A stretch of 64,000 bases of DNA. Origin: an uncultured Bacteroidales bacterium (GTDB lineage: Bacteria > Bacteroidota > Bacteroidia > Bacteroidales > Paludibacteraceae). Positions 36,529-45,150 of the stretch are shown here, piece by piece (within the stretch, counting starts at the first letter, position 1; each line of letters opens with the position of its first letter). Both the position numbers and the translations under genes were made by a program. A model generated the notes under the pieces. It ran no database searches and was not told the origin of the DNA. It saw nothing but the letters and a program-made list of their open reading frames with translations. The DNA is taken from NCBI GenBank assembly GCA_903901975.1, contig CAIUTB010000153.1, forward strand, positions 1-64,000. The letters run 5' to 3'.

Positions 36529-36981
36529 TTATTCTTTGTTTTTTGAATCAATCCAAATCGTTACCTGTCCATCGTTTACAAGGGCCACCTTCATATCGGC
36601 TGCAAATGTTCCGGTTTGAACCGGTTTGCCCAGTTTATTGCTTACTGATTGGCAAAAATACTCGTACAATGGAATCGCAATTTCATGTTTTGAAGCACGG
36701 ATATACGAAGGTCGATTACCTTTTTTTGTCATAGCATGTAGCGTAAACTGGCTGACAACCAGAATATCACCATCAATATCTGTTACGGAGCAGTTCATTA
36801 TCCCATGTTGGTCGTCAAAAATCCGTAATCCAATCACTTTGGCGGCAAGCCACTCACTATCTTCGACAGTATCATCGTTCTCAATACCAATCAAAATCAA
36901 AAGACCGCTCTGAATTTCGGCAGTTTGTTGAAAATTGATTTCAACCGAAGCCTGAATAACCCGTTGAATTAAAACGCGCAT
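36529..36981 (-). CDS. dtd: D-aminoacyl-tRNA deacylase Dtd (variant active-site motif)
   Basis: Hydrolyses D-amino acids mischarged on tRNA. The 150-residue protein starts at the ATG at 36981 (MRVLIQRVIQASV), and an upstream extension of 11 residues is rejected. It has the conserved SQFTLHA and KKGNRPSYIRAS segments. Two positions depart from the family: GTFAADM where FGADM is usual, and NDGQVT where NDGPVT, the Gly-cisPro motif, is usual. The rest is normal, so the fold is secure but activity may be altered. Confidence 0.92.
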   Translation of the reverse strand: MRVLIQRVIQASVEINFQQTAEIQSGLLILIGIENDDTVEDSEWLAAKVIGLRIFDDQHGIMNCSVTDIDGDILVVSQFTLHAMTKKGNRPSYIRASKHEIAIPLYEYFCQSVSNKLGKPVQTGTFAADMKVALVNDGQVTIWIDSKNKE

Positions 36982-37182
36982 TTTATCTGTATAATATACA
37001 TTTTCAACTGACAAAATTACAAAAAAATGTTGACAGTCAATTTTTATGAGTTTTAAGATATCATTTTTGTACTGATTTTTACTTATCTTTTTAATCCCTA
37101 TTAAAAAAAATGAATTAAAAATATACGTATTCTATTGTGAAACAAAGGTAAAGACAAAAAAATATGGAATTCTCATTAAAAG

Positions 37183-37201
37183 CTGTAAATATGTTTTACA
37201 G
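37183..37201. promoter_or_regulatory. Operator-like inverted repeat upstream of GH28
   Basis: CTGTAAA and TTTACAG form a perfect 7-bp inverted repeat with a 5-base spacer, about 76 bases upstream of the GH28 -7 box. The symmetry fits a dimeric regulator, but none is identified. Confidence 0.35.
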
Positions 37202-37276
37202 TTTTAAATGAATAAAATAGTCAAAAAATCCAACAATAATACCAATTATTAGTCTATCCTTATTTGTTTTCATCCG

Positions 37277-37284
37277 TATCTTTG
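37277..37284 (+). promoter_or_regulatory. -7 box of the GH28 gene
   Basis: TATCTTTG, a full TAnnTTTG match, 25 bases before the ATG at 37310. No good -33 element, as expected for a regulated glycan-use gene. Confidence 0.55.
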
Positions 37285-37309
37285 TTTCAAAATTATTGAA
37301 ACTAATTTT

Positions 37310-38596
37310 ATGAAATTCACAAAAACGATTCTGTGTACAGTTGTGTTGGTTTGCCTGAGCTTTAGTGCTACAGGCATAACCATGCCCAGCATTCCTTCAA
37401 AACAAGTAGTTGTTACTAATTATGGTGCTTCTACAGCTTCGGTGGATAATGCACCGGCCATACAGAAGGCCATTGATGACTGTGCAGCCTCGGGTGGAGG
37501 AAAAATCATTATTCCGAAAGGAGTTTTCCTGAGTGGTCCGCTTTGGATGAAGGATCACACTGAACTTAATCTGGCAGCCGGTTCAGTATTGAAAATGCTT
37601 CCTTATGGCGAAGGAAACGGTGTTCGTCCAAACACTTTTCCGAACAACGGAACTCCTGATATGTATCCACACTTGATTTCGGCAGCTAAATCGACAAGTC
37701 ATATTAAAGTGAGTGGTTCAGGCATCTTAGATGGAGATGGATCAGCCTGGTGGAGTGTTTACCGGGGTGGTAAAAAAATGAAACGGGGTTGCCTGATTCG
37801 ATTGGAGGGTTGTAAATACATTGAAATAACCGGAATTACGCTGAAGAATTCACCCAATGTGCATATTACCATTGGCAAAGGTTGTTCGGATGCAACAATT
37901 AGTGGAATAAGCATTGATACTCCTTCAGATTCTCCAAACACGGATGGTATAGATACCTGGTCGGGAAACGTACAAATACTGAACTGTAAAATTTCCTGTG
38001 GCGATGATAATGTGGCGATGGATTCAGAATCGCAAAATATAACTATCAAACATTGCTACTTTGGAAGCGGACATGGTTGTTCGATTGGTAGTTTCAGCAA
38101 AAATATACAAAACATTCTGGTGGATAGTTGTACTTTCGTTGGTACTACAGCGGCTATCCGAATGAAAAGTAACCGAGACCGTGGAGGAAATGAATGTAAC
38201 ATAACCTATTCAAACCTGACTATTTCGGGAGTAGTTACCCCCATTTCAATTTCAAGTTATTACCCTAAAACCCCAAAACACCCCGAAGATGATCAGGCTC
38301 AAACAGTAACAGCCACCACCCCAAGTTGGAAAAATATTTTGATTAAAAACGTTACAATTAGTGGTTGTCAAAAGCCTTGTATAATATGGGGATTGCCTGA
38401 AATGCCCATTGGTAAAGTTGTACTGGATAATGTGTACATAAAGACAGACAAAACAATGCTTATCAATTATGCATCGGATGTTTCATTTATCAATAAATCA
38501 AAAATTGTTGTATCGACAGGAGCTGCCATTTCAAGCTATGAATCAACCATAATAGGGATTGATTTAGCAATGGGGAAAGCGTTACAAATCAAATAA
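37310..38596 (+). CDS. Polygalacturonase / exo-galacturonidase, GH28
   Basis: Hydrolyses galacturonic-acid linkages of pectin. The 428-residue protein has a signal peptide (LCTVVLVCLSFSATG) and a right-handed beta-helix with the GH28 catalytic motifs in order: NTDGIDTWSG (NTD), CGDDNVAMDS (DD), SGHGCSIGSF (GHG) and AIRMKSNRDRGG (the RIK-like element). The N-terminal VVTNYGASTASVDNAPAIQKA segment is the pectate_lyase_3-type start. No T9SS sorting domain is present, so a periplasmic location is likely. It is transcribed from its own promoter and is followed by a broken second copy. Confidence 0.95.
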   Translation: MKFTKTILCTVVLVCLSFSATGITMPSIPSKQVVVTNYGASTASVDNAPAIQKAIDDCAASGGGKIIIPKGVFLSGPLWMKDHTELNLAAGSVLKMLPYGEGNGVRPNTFPNNGTPDMYPHLISAAKSTSHIKVSGSGILDGDGSAWWSVYRGGKKMKRGCLIRLEGCKYIEITGITLKNSPNVHITIGKGCSDATISGISIDTPSDSPNTDGIDTWSGNVQILNCKISCGDDNVAMDSESQNITIKHCYFGSGHGCSIGSFSKNIQNILVDSCTFVGTTAAIRMKSNRDRGGNECNITYSNLTISGVVTPISISSYYPKTPKHPEDDQAQTVTATTPSWKNILIKNVTISGCQKPCIIWGLPEMPIGKVVLDNVYIKTDKTMLINYASDVSFINKSKIVVSTGAAISSYESTIIGIDLAMGKALQIK

Positions 38597-38664
38597 TCGA
38601 ATTCGCCCTAAATTAAAAAATAGCATGAATAATCGATTCATTTCTGGTTTTAAAACCCTATTTT

Positions 38665-38952
38665 ATGAAAACCAAATTACTTCTGTTATTTATTTCCATT
38701 TTTGGAACAGTGTCGGTGCTTGATGCTTCCACTAATTTACCCCTCCCGGTAATTCCATCCATACAGTTTCTGATTACAAGTTATGGAGCTACACCAACAA
38801 GACTTGAAAATGCTACAGCCATTAATGCGGCCATTACAGCTGCCAACGCCGCAGGAGGATGAACAGTAGTATTGCCTGCAGGGACTTTCCTGAGTGGCAT
38901 TATAACTATGAAAAGCAATGTCAGGCTTTTACTTCAGACACATTGTAGTTAA
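38665..38952 (+). pseudogene. Broken second GH28 gene (5' fragment)
   Basis: The first 65 codons encode a signal peptide (KTKLLLLFISIFGTVSVLDA) and the GH28/pectate_lyase_3 start FLITSYGATPTRLENATAIN, then an in-frame TGA at 38860-38862 interrupts the run. The frame continues with TVVLPAGTFLSGIITMKSNV, the expected next strand of the fold, and stops at TAA 38950-38952. Nothing downstream encodes the catalytic half. So this is the 5' quarter of a second GH28 gene with a premature stop and a 3' deletion. Confidence 0.85.
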
Positions 38953-39241
38953 GCTCATATTTAAGAACGTATAACTGTACGAAATATCAATGCTCAAAGA
39001 AATAAGAGCAATCTCGATTAAATCAAATCCTGTTTTGGGCTTAGCGTAATTGGCGAAAGCAGTTTAGGCTAAGACTTTGCTTTCGTCAGGACATTAAGCT
39101 TGGCTGCCGATAAACCGGTATGTAGCATTTGCATTGTGTCATTTTTTTTATCGAAAAAAGAATTATATTTGCAGAGATAATGCTCTAAACTTTTAAGCAA
39201 AGAGTACCGGCTATAAATAAAGTAGTTCAGCAAGCTTTAAA

Positions 39242-39343
39242 AATGTAATATTCAGGATGGTGAACCTGATGAATTTGTTTACACGCAAGCTCTATAGTGA
39301 TATTGTAATTGACAGTATGAAATTTTGTCGGAGAAATAACTGA
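39242..39343 (+). mobile_element. Remnant of a REP-associated tyrosine transposase (Y1_Tnp/RAYT-like)
   Basis: Thirty-three codons (NVIFRMVNLMNLFTRKLY, then SDIVIDSMKFCRRNN and a stop) resemble the N-terminal part of Bacteroidota RAYT transposases, which typically read FVTFTVVNWIDxFTRKxYxDIVIDSLKFC. The catalytic HUH and Tyr motifs, which lie further on in such proteins, are missing, so it is dead. It sits inside the pectin locus directly after the truncated GH28 gene. Confidence 0.6.
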
Positions 39344-39368
39344 AAAGTTAGCAATTAGGTTAGTTCGA

Positions 39369-39376
39369 TAGCTTTG
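39369..39376 (+). promoter_or_regulatory. Possible -7 box of the GH43 gene
   Basis: TAGCTTTG fits TAnnTTTG and lies 71 bases before the GH43 ATG. No -33 element is visible. Confidence 0.35.
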
Positions 39377-39446
39377 AATCCTGAAAGCAGCAGCTTTCCT
39401 TTTTGCAATGAGGTGAATTAAATTTAACTACGCATTTTGATTAGCC

Positions 39447-41108
39447 ATGAAAAAACAAATCATTTTCACTGCTTTTACTAGCTTGATTTTGTCATTTACA
39501 CTTTCAGCTCAGTATGTTTCCAAGGTATGGGTATCCGATTTAGCTAATGGAAACTTTAGGAATCCGGTGCTCTACGCTGATTATTCCGATCCGGATGTCT
39601 GTCGTGTAGGGGATGATTATTACATGGTGGCATCCTCTTTCGGTCATATTCCCGGCCTTCCTGTTCTACACTCAAAGGATATGATAAACTGGAGTATTAT
39701 TGGTTATGCTATTCATCAAATGACTCCAAATGACCGTTTCAGTACGATGCAACATGGAAATGGTGTATGGGCACCCAGTATCCGTTACCACAATAAGGAG
39801 TTATATATCTATTTTGGTGATCCCGATGCCGGGCTTTATATGACTAAAACTTCTGATCCTCGTGGCATATGGTCTACACTTACATTGGTCAAGGAAGCTA
39901 AAGGTTTGATTGACTGCTGTCCGCTTTGGGATGAGGATGGACGTGCTTATATGGTTCATGGCTATGCTGGAAGTCGTGCCGGGATGAAAAGTGTGTTGGG
40001 TATATTCGAAATGTCGGCTGACGGGACAAAAGCGATTTCAGCTGATCGATTGGTATTCGATGGTCATCCGGTGAATACAACTACAGAGGGTCCAAAATTT
40101 TATAAACGGAATGGATATTATTATATTTTTTCTCCTGCCGGCGGAGTAAAGACTGGCTGGCAACTGGCATTACGATCGAAAAACGTATATGGGCCTTATG
40201 AAGAAAAACGGATATTGGAGCAAGGTAATACCGATATCAACGGACCTCATCAAGGAGCGTGGGTAGATACTCCTGATGGGAAAGAAGATTGGTTCTTTCA
40301 TTTTCAAGATTTATATGCGTATGGTCGCGTAGTGCATTTACAAGCTATGAAGTGGATAAAAGACTGGCCTGTTATAGCAGAAGATAAAGATGGCAATGGT
40401 TGTGGGAATCCTGTTTCGATCTACAAAAAACCAAATGTAGGAAAATCTTACCCCATTTGTACACCCATAGAAAGTGATGAGTTTAATTCGAATACACTCG
40501 GGCTTCAGTGGCAATGGCAAGCCAACAACAATCCACTTTGGTATTTCCCTGCTGGTGAAAAAGGCTATCTGCGTTTATTTGCCTGGAATTTGATTGGAAA
40601 TGCCAAAAACCTATGGGATGCACCGAATTTGTTGATGCAGAAATTTCCTGCTCCGAATTTCAGAGCAACTACCAAACTGACTTTTTGCCCGTATAAAAAG
40701 GGTGAGCATGCAGGGTTAATTATTTTTGGTCAGGATTATGCAACCATCACAATTGAAAGTACTGAAAACGGATTAATACTGAATCAAACAAGTTGTAAAG
40801 GTGCTTTTGACGGAACAGCGGAAGTTGTAAATGCTACTGTAGAAACAAATCAAAAAACAATCTATTTTCGGGTTGAAGTAAAACAGAATAGCGCTAAAAA
40901 TAAGGAAAATATAAGGCAACCTCAGGCAAGCTGCCTGTTCAGCTATAGTTATAACGGAGAAAATTTTGTGACTTTCGGGAATCCGTTTATTGCTTCCGAA
41001 GGGAAATGGGTTGGAGCGAAAGTTGGAATTTTCTGTCAACGTCCCCAATGGTTGAACGATTCAGGTTATGCAGATTTTGATTGGTTTCGTGTTAGTAGTT
41101 TAAATTAA
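39447..41108 (+). CDS. Glycoside hydrolase GH43 (arabinofuranosidase/xylosidase-like)
   Basis: Probably removes arabinose or related side-chain sugars from pectin. The 553-residue protein has a signal peptide ending near LSAQ (residue 21), then a five-bladed beta-propeller with the three expected acidic residues: Asp in LYADYSDPDVCRVGDDYY, Asp in IDCCPLWDEDGRAYMVHG and Glu in TTEGPKFYKRNGYYYIFS. The C-terminal ~200 residues (from SDEFNSNTLGLQWQW) form a GH43_C2-type concanavalin-like sandwich. The fold and catalytic set are clear; the exact substrate is not. Confidence 0.93.
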   Translation: MKKQIIFTAFTSLILSFTLSAQYVSKVWVSDLANGNFRNPVLYADYSDPDVCRVGDDYYMVASSFGHIPGLPVLHSKDMINWSIIGYAIHQMTPNDRFSTMQHGNGVWAPSIRYHNKELYIYFGDPDAGLYMTKTSDPRGIWSTLTLVKEAKGLIDCCPLWDEDGRAYMVHGYAGSRAGMKSVLGIFEMSADGTKAISADRLVFDGHPVNTTTEGPKFYKRNGYYYIFSPAGGVKTGWQLALRSKNVYGPYEEKRILEQGNTDINGPHQGAWVDTPDGKEDWFFHFQDLYAYGRVVHLQAMKWIKDWPVIAEDKDGNGCGNPVSIYKKPNVGKSYPICTPIESDEFNSNTLGLQWQWQANNNPLWYFPAGEKGYLRLFAWNLIGNAKNLWDAPNLLMQKFPAPNFRATTKLTFCPYKKGEHAGLIIFGQDYATITIESTENGLILNQTSCKGAFDGTAEVVNATVETNQKTIYFRVEVKQNSAKNKENIRQPQASCLFSYSYNGENFVTFGNPFIASEGKWVGAKVGIFCQRPQWLNDSGYADFDWFRVSSLN

Positions 41109-41288
41109 TCAGCGAACCATTTTATTGATCGAAAGCTAATAAAATTCAATTCGGTACTGTTAGTTTACACATAATGAAATTTATATCTCAATTTTTACGC
41201 ATTAAAAATCAATTTTTCCCCTATAATCTGCTCAAAATTATGGAAATTTGCAACTGCTAAAGTTTGTAAATCTCCTAAAAATACTATC

Positions 41289-42464
41289 ATGTCAAAAATC
41301 AGATTAATTCTTCCTTTTTTCTACTTCTTTTTCGTTTTCACGGGACTCGTATCAGCTGCTAAGCCATACTCGGTGTGGATGGCCGATTCTGAAATAAAAC
41401 GTATGCCGGAAAGCTGGATGACCGACTTTGCCAAAAAGCCTAAATGGGATTATTGTAACGGACTGGAACTTCAGGCTATTTACATGGTTTGGAAGCAAAC
41501 AGCAAATCCAAAGTATTTCAATTATGTGAAAAGTTATACCGATACTTTAATAGCACAGGATGGCAGTATAACCGGCTATAAAGTTCAGGATTATAATATT
41601 GACAAGCTGAATTCCGCTAAAATTTTGTTCGACCTTTATGCCAAGACCAAGGAAGAAAAGCTTAAAAAAGCGATGGATTTGCTTCGTAACCAAATGAAAA
41701 CGCATCCACGTACAAGCGAGGGAGGTTTTTGGCATAAGAAAATATATACGAATCAGATGTGGCTCGATGGTATCTACATGGCCTCACCATTCTTAGCAGA
41801 ATATGCCTACCGTTTTGGAGAAAAAGAGATTTTTGACGATGTGGCCAATCAGATTCTAACCATGGCAAAACACAGTTTTGATCCGAAAAGTGGACTATAT
41901 TATCACGGGTGGGACGAAAGCCACCAGCAAAAATGGTCGAATGCTCAAACGGGTTGTTCTCCCAATTTTTGGAGTCGTAGCATGGGCTGGTATATGATGG
42001 CACTGGTAGATGTGCTTGATTACCTTCCCAAAGATCATCCTAAACGTCCTGAAATAATCAACATACTGACCGATTTGAGTAAATCACTCGAGAAGTACCG
42101 TGACTCAAAAACAGGCATGTGGTATCAGGTGACGGATAAAGTTAGTGCAGAGGGAAATTACGTTGAATCATCCGGCTCAGCCATGTTTATTTACAGTTGG
42201 GTAAAAGGAGCTCAGAAGGGATATTTGCCAAAAGAATATTTAAGCAAAGGATTAAAAGCATACGAGCAGTTTGTGAAACGATTTATCAGAGAAAACACTG
42301 ATGGAACAATTTCATTGACTGATGTTTGTATGGTTGCCGGACTTGGTGGCGAACCCCGCTTTCGCGACGGAAGCTATCAGTATTATATTTCAGAGCCTAA
42401 GCGTGACAACGATCCGAAGGCAGTTGGACCATTTATCATGCTTAGTGTTTTGTTGAAGAAATAA
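41289..42464 (+). CDS. Unsaturated rhamnogalacturonyl hydrolase, GH105
   Basis: Removes the unsaturated uronic acid that pectin or rhamnogalacturonan lyases leave at the non-reducing end. The 391-residue protein has a signal peptide ending near VSAA, then an (alpha/alpha)6 barrel of the YteR/YesR type: WDYCNGLELQAIYMVWK, the catalytic-Asp region NQMWLDGIYMASPFLAEYA, and the YYHGWDESHQQKWSNAQTG and FWSRSMGWYMMALVDVL segments. It is the first gene of a four-gene operon; the next gene starts 4 bases after its stop. Confidence 0.94.
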   Translation: MSKIRLILPFFYFFFVFTGLVSAAKPYSVWMADSEIKRMPESWMTDFAKKPKWDYCNGLELQAIYMVWKQTANPKYFNYVKSYTDTLIAQDGSITGYKVQDYNIDKLNSAKILFDLYAKTKEEKLKKAMDLLRNQMKTHPRTSEGGFWHKKIYTNQMWLDGIYMASPFLAEYAYRFGEKEIFDDVANQILTMAKHSFDPKSGLYYHGWDESHQQKWSNAQTGCSPNFWSRSMGWYMMALVDVLDYLPKDHPKRPEIINILTDLSKSLEKYRDSKTGMWYQVTDKVSAEGNYVESSGSAMFIYSWVKGAQKGYLPKEYLSKGLKAYEQFVKRFIRENTDGTISLTDVCMVAGLGGEPRFRDGSYQYYISEPKRDNDPKAVGPFIMLSVLLKK

Positions 42465-42468
42465 AAAA

Positions 42469-44157
42469 ATGAGAAATATATTCTTTCTGGTTTTAATATT
42501 TTTTACTGCTACTGTTCAGGCTCAAACTCCAGCTTTCCCTACAGCTGAAGGCGATGGAATGTACACAACCGGTGGCCGTGGAGGTATAATTCTTTATGTA
42601 ACCAAACTAACTGACGACGGAACTGTAGGAACATTACGTTGGGCGATTGAGCAATCCGGCGCTCGGACTATTATGTTTAAAGTGGCCGGTTTAATTCCTT
42701 TGACTTCCGAACTTCGAATAAAAAATGCCAATCTGACCATTGCCGGGCAAAGTGCTCCGGGTGATGGAATTTGTTTAAAAAATTATTCCGTTGTGCTTCA
42801 GGCAAATAATGTGATTATCCGTTTTATGCGGTTTAGAATGGGCGATGAAGCTGCCGAAGCGGACAAGCTTGCAGGTAATACTTCATATAGTTGGGATGGT
42901 GCTGATGCCATTTGGGGGCGTGATATGACTGATGTTATTATTGACCATTGTTCTATGAGTTGGAATATTGATGAATGCTCATCTTTTTACGACAATAAAC
43001 GTTTTACCTTGCAATGGTGCGTGATGGCTGAAAGTATGCGGAACTCTATTCATTCCAAAGGTGCACATGGCTATGGCGGAATCTGGGGTGGTGAACCTGC
43101 GACTTTTCATCATAATATCCTGGCTTTTCACGACAGCCGTAATCCGCGGTTCTGCGGAAGTCGTTATACCAACAGTGCCTCAACCGAACTCGTAAACTTT
43201 ATAAACAATGTAATTTATAATTGGGGCTCAAATTCAGGTTATGCCGGCGAAGGTGGTCGATTTAATATGATCAATAATTATTACCGTTCTGCTGCTGCAA
43301 CAGGTTCAAGCGCAACCTACCGTATTTTTAGTCCGAATGGCGATACCGGAACGAATAGTCAGCCTGCAGGAGTTTGGGGAACATTTTATCTGAATGGAAA
43401 TATCATGAAAAATTACCCGGCAGTTACTTCCAATAACTGGCTTGGTTTTCAGCCAAATAGTCTTGGCACGAAAAGCATAACCGATTTAGAATCAACTGTG
43501 CCATTTCCCGCACCAATAATTACAACTCAAACAGCTAACGATGCCTATACTTCTGTAACATCATATGCAGGCGCAAGCCTTAAGCGTGATGCTGTTGATG
43601 TCCGTGTGGCAAATAATATCCTGAACGGAACAGTTTCCTGTTCTGCCGGCAGCAACGGTAGTACGGGTGGATTTATTGATTCGCAGAAAGATGTGGGTGG
43701 ATGGCCAACATATACTTTCGAAGTGAATACAGTTCCTTTAGATACGGATAGTGATGGAATGCCCGACAGTTGGGAAACTGCTCATGGACTAAATCCGAAT
43801 AATCCAGCTGATGGAATCACAACAACACTAGATGGGAAATATAGCAACGTGGAAATCTATCTGAATGAATTAGCAAAACCGGTTACCAATCTTCAAACCG
43901 GCTTATTTACACCCATTATTCCCAATTCAGCTATTATTACAGCGGTTTATTGTTCGAAATTACATCAAATCGAAATTACATCACCGACAACTATGAACAG
44001 AATCTTGTTACGTGATTTGAGTGGACGATTGCTCAAAAGTATTCCCTGCGATACTCAAAAATTTAGTTTGGATGCTTCAGGCTTGTCGTCATCAATTTTT
44101 ATTATTTCAGCAGTTGGCTCTGATTCAACTGTTTCCAGCATTAAAATTGTCATTTAA
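42469..44157 (+). CDS. Pectate lyase, PL1, with C-terminal sorting-like domain
   Basis: Cleaves polygalacturonan by beta-elimination. The 562-residue protein has a signal peptide ending in VQAQ, then a PL1 beta-helix: AFPTAEGDGMYTTGGRGG, RWAIEQSGARTIMFKVAG, IRFMRFRMGDEA and DGADAIWGRDMTDVIIDHCS. A calcium-binding-like DTDSDGMPDSWETAHGLNPN motif (near residue 425) follows. The last ~75 residues (RILLRDLSGRLLKSI to the end) look like a diverged T9SS sorting domain, though the PNP motif is weak. It would supply unsaturated oligogalacturonides to the upstream GH105. Confidence 0.92.
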   Translation: MRNIFFLVLIFFTATVQAQTPAFPTAEGDGMYTTGGRGGIILYVTKLTDDGTVGTLRWAIEQSGARTIMFKVAGLIPLTSELRIKNANLTIAGQSAPGDGICLKNYSVVLQANNVIIRFMRFRMGDEAAEADKLAGNTSYSWDGADAIWGRDMTDVIIDHCSMSWNIDECSSFYDNKRFTLQWCVMAESMRNSIHSKGAHGYGGIWGGEPATFHHNILAFHDSRNPRFCGSRYTNSASTELVNFINNVIYNWGSNSGYAGEGGRFNMINNYYRSAAATGSSATYRIFSPNGDTGTNSQPAGVWGTFYLNGNIMKNYPAVTSNNWLGFQPNSLGTKSITDLESTVPFPAPIITTQTANDAYTSVTSYAGASLKRDAVDVRVANNILNGTVSCSAGSNGSTGGFIDSQKDVGGWPTYTFEVNTVPLDTDSDGMPDSWETAHGLNPNNPADGITTTLDGKYSNVEIYLNELAKPVTNLQTGLFTPIIPNSAIITAVYCSKLHQIEITSPTTMNRILLRDLSGRLLKSIPCDTQKFSLDASGLSSSIFIISAVGSDSTVSSIKIVI

Positions 44158-44166
44158 ACTTCGTGT

Positions 44167-45117
44167 ATGAAAAAAAACATATTGTTATTTGTGTTTGTTT
44201 TGATTGCCCGGTTTGGCTATTCACAACAACATTACGACATAATTGTTGACCGCAATGGAACCGGAAATTTCCGGAATATTCAGCAAGCCATTGATTCAGT
44301 GCGTGCATTTAATCCAGCCGGAACAGTCAGCATTTTTATCAAAAAAGGGTTTTACAAAGAGAAACTGGAAATTCCCAGCTACGTTTGTAACGTGAGGCTG
44401 ATAGGTGAAGACCGCGACCAAACCATTATTAATTACGACGACCACGCCAACATTCGCAAGATGGGGACTTTTAAAACCTACACATTCAAAATTTGTGGAA
44501 ATGATATCCGGCTCGAAAATCTGACAGTTGAAAATACGGCTGCACAAATGGGGCAAGCGGTTGCTTTGCATGTGGAAGGTGACCGGGCTGTGTTTTTGAA
44601 CTGTCGTTTTCGGGGAAATCAGGATACAATTTATACCGGAAAACAAAATGCCCGTCAGTATTTTTTGAATTGCTCTATTGAAGGCACAACCGATTTTATT
44701 TTCGGACCATCGACAGCCTGGTTTGAAGGTTGTTCGATTCTTTGCAAGCGAAATTCGTATATTACTGCCGCCAGCACGCCCGAGAATATTAAATACGGCT
44801 ATATTTTGAATAACTGTAAAATAATGCTTGCCGATAGCGTAACAAATGAATACCTGGGTCGTCCGTGGAGAGCCTTTGCAATGACTTTATTTATGAATTG
44901 TCAATTACCAAAAGGAATTAGGCCTATTGGCTGGGACAACTGGAAAAATCCTGAAAATGAAAAGACTGCCCGCTACATGGAATACAACAATACAGGCGAG
45001 GGTGCAGTCACTTCAGGACGTCTGGCATGGATTAAATTACTGACGAAAAAAGAGGCAGCCGAATTTACTGTTGAAAATGTATTGAAAGGCTACGATAACT
45101 GGAATCCGACAAAATAA
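44167..45117 (+). CDS. Pectin methylesterase, CE8
   Basis: Removes methyl esters from homogalacturonan so that lyases and hydrolases can act. The 316-residue protein has a signal peptide (FVFVLIARFGYSQQ) and the CE8 beta-helix: IIVDRNGTGNFRNIQQAID, GQAVALHVEGDRAVFLNC, the active-site GNQDTIYTG, the catalytic-Asp TTDFIFGPSTAWFEGC and EYLGRPWRAFA. It lies 9 bases after the pectate lyase stop, so it is in the same operon. Confidence 0.95.
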   Translation: MKKNILLFVFVLIARFGYSQQHYDIIVDRNGTGNFRNIQQAIDSVRAFNPAGTVSIFIKKGFYKEKLEIPSYVCNVRLIGEDRDQTIINYDDHANIRKMGTFKTYTFKICGNDIRLENLTVENTAAQMGQAVALHVEGDRAVFLNCRFRGNQDTIYTGKQNARQYFLNCSIEGTTDFIFGPSTAWFEGCSILCKRNSYITAASTPENIKYGYILNNCKIMLADSVTNEYLGRPWRAFAMTLFMNCQLPKGIRPIGWDNWKNPENEKTARYMEYNNTGEGAVTSGRLAWIKLLTKKEAAEFTVENVLKGYDNWNPTK

Positions 45118-45150
45118 TTTACAATTTATTCATTTACAATTTACGATTTA
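45118..45150 (+). repeat. Quasi-repetitive spacer between CE8 and CE12
   Basis: ACAATTTATTCATTTACAAT followed by a TTTACGATTTA word just before the CE12 ATG. It shares words with the spacer at 35713-35757 on the opposite strand. Confidence 0.45.

Larger units (their letters stand above)
36982..37309. other. Divergent intergenic region between dtd and GH28
   Basis: It contains a minus-strand promoter for dtd (TTG at 37040-37038, 18 bases, TAATTTTG at 37019-37012), a further minus-strand TACCTTTG at 37150-37143, an inverted repeat at 37183-37201 and the GH28 -7 box at 37277-37284. No ORF or RNA gene was seen. Confidence 0.5.
38953..39446. other. Decayed intergenic stretch after the GH28 fragment
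   Basis: Nearly 500 bases without an intact gene. They hold a transposase remnant (39242-39343), a TATATTTG box at 39164-39171 and a TAGCTTTG box at 39369-39376 that may drive GH43. The rest (38953-39160) matches nothing I recognise and is presumably eroded DNA from the same rearrangement. Confidence 0.5.
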
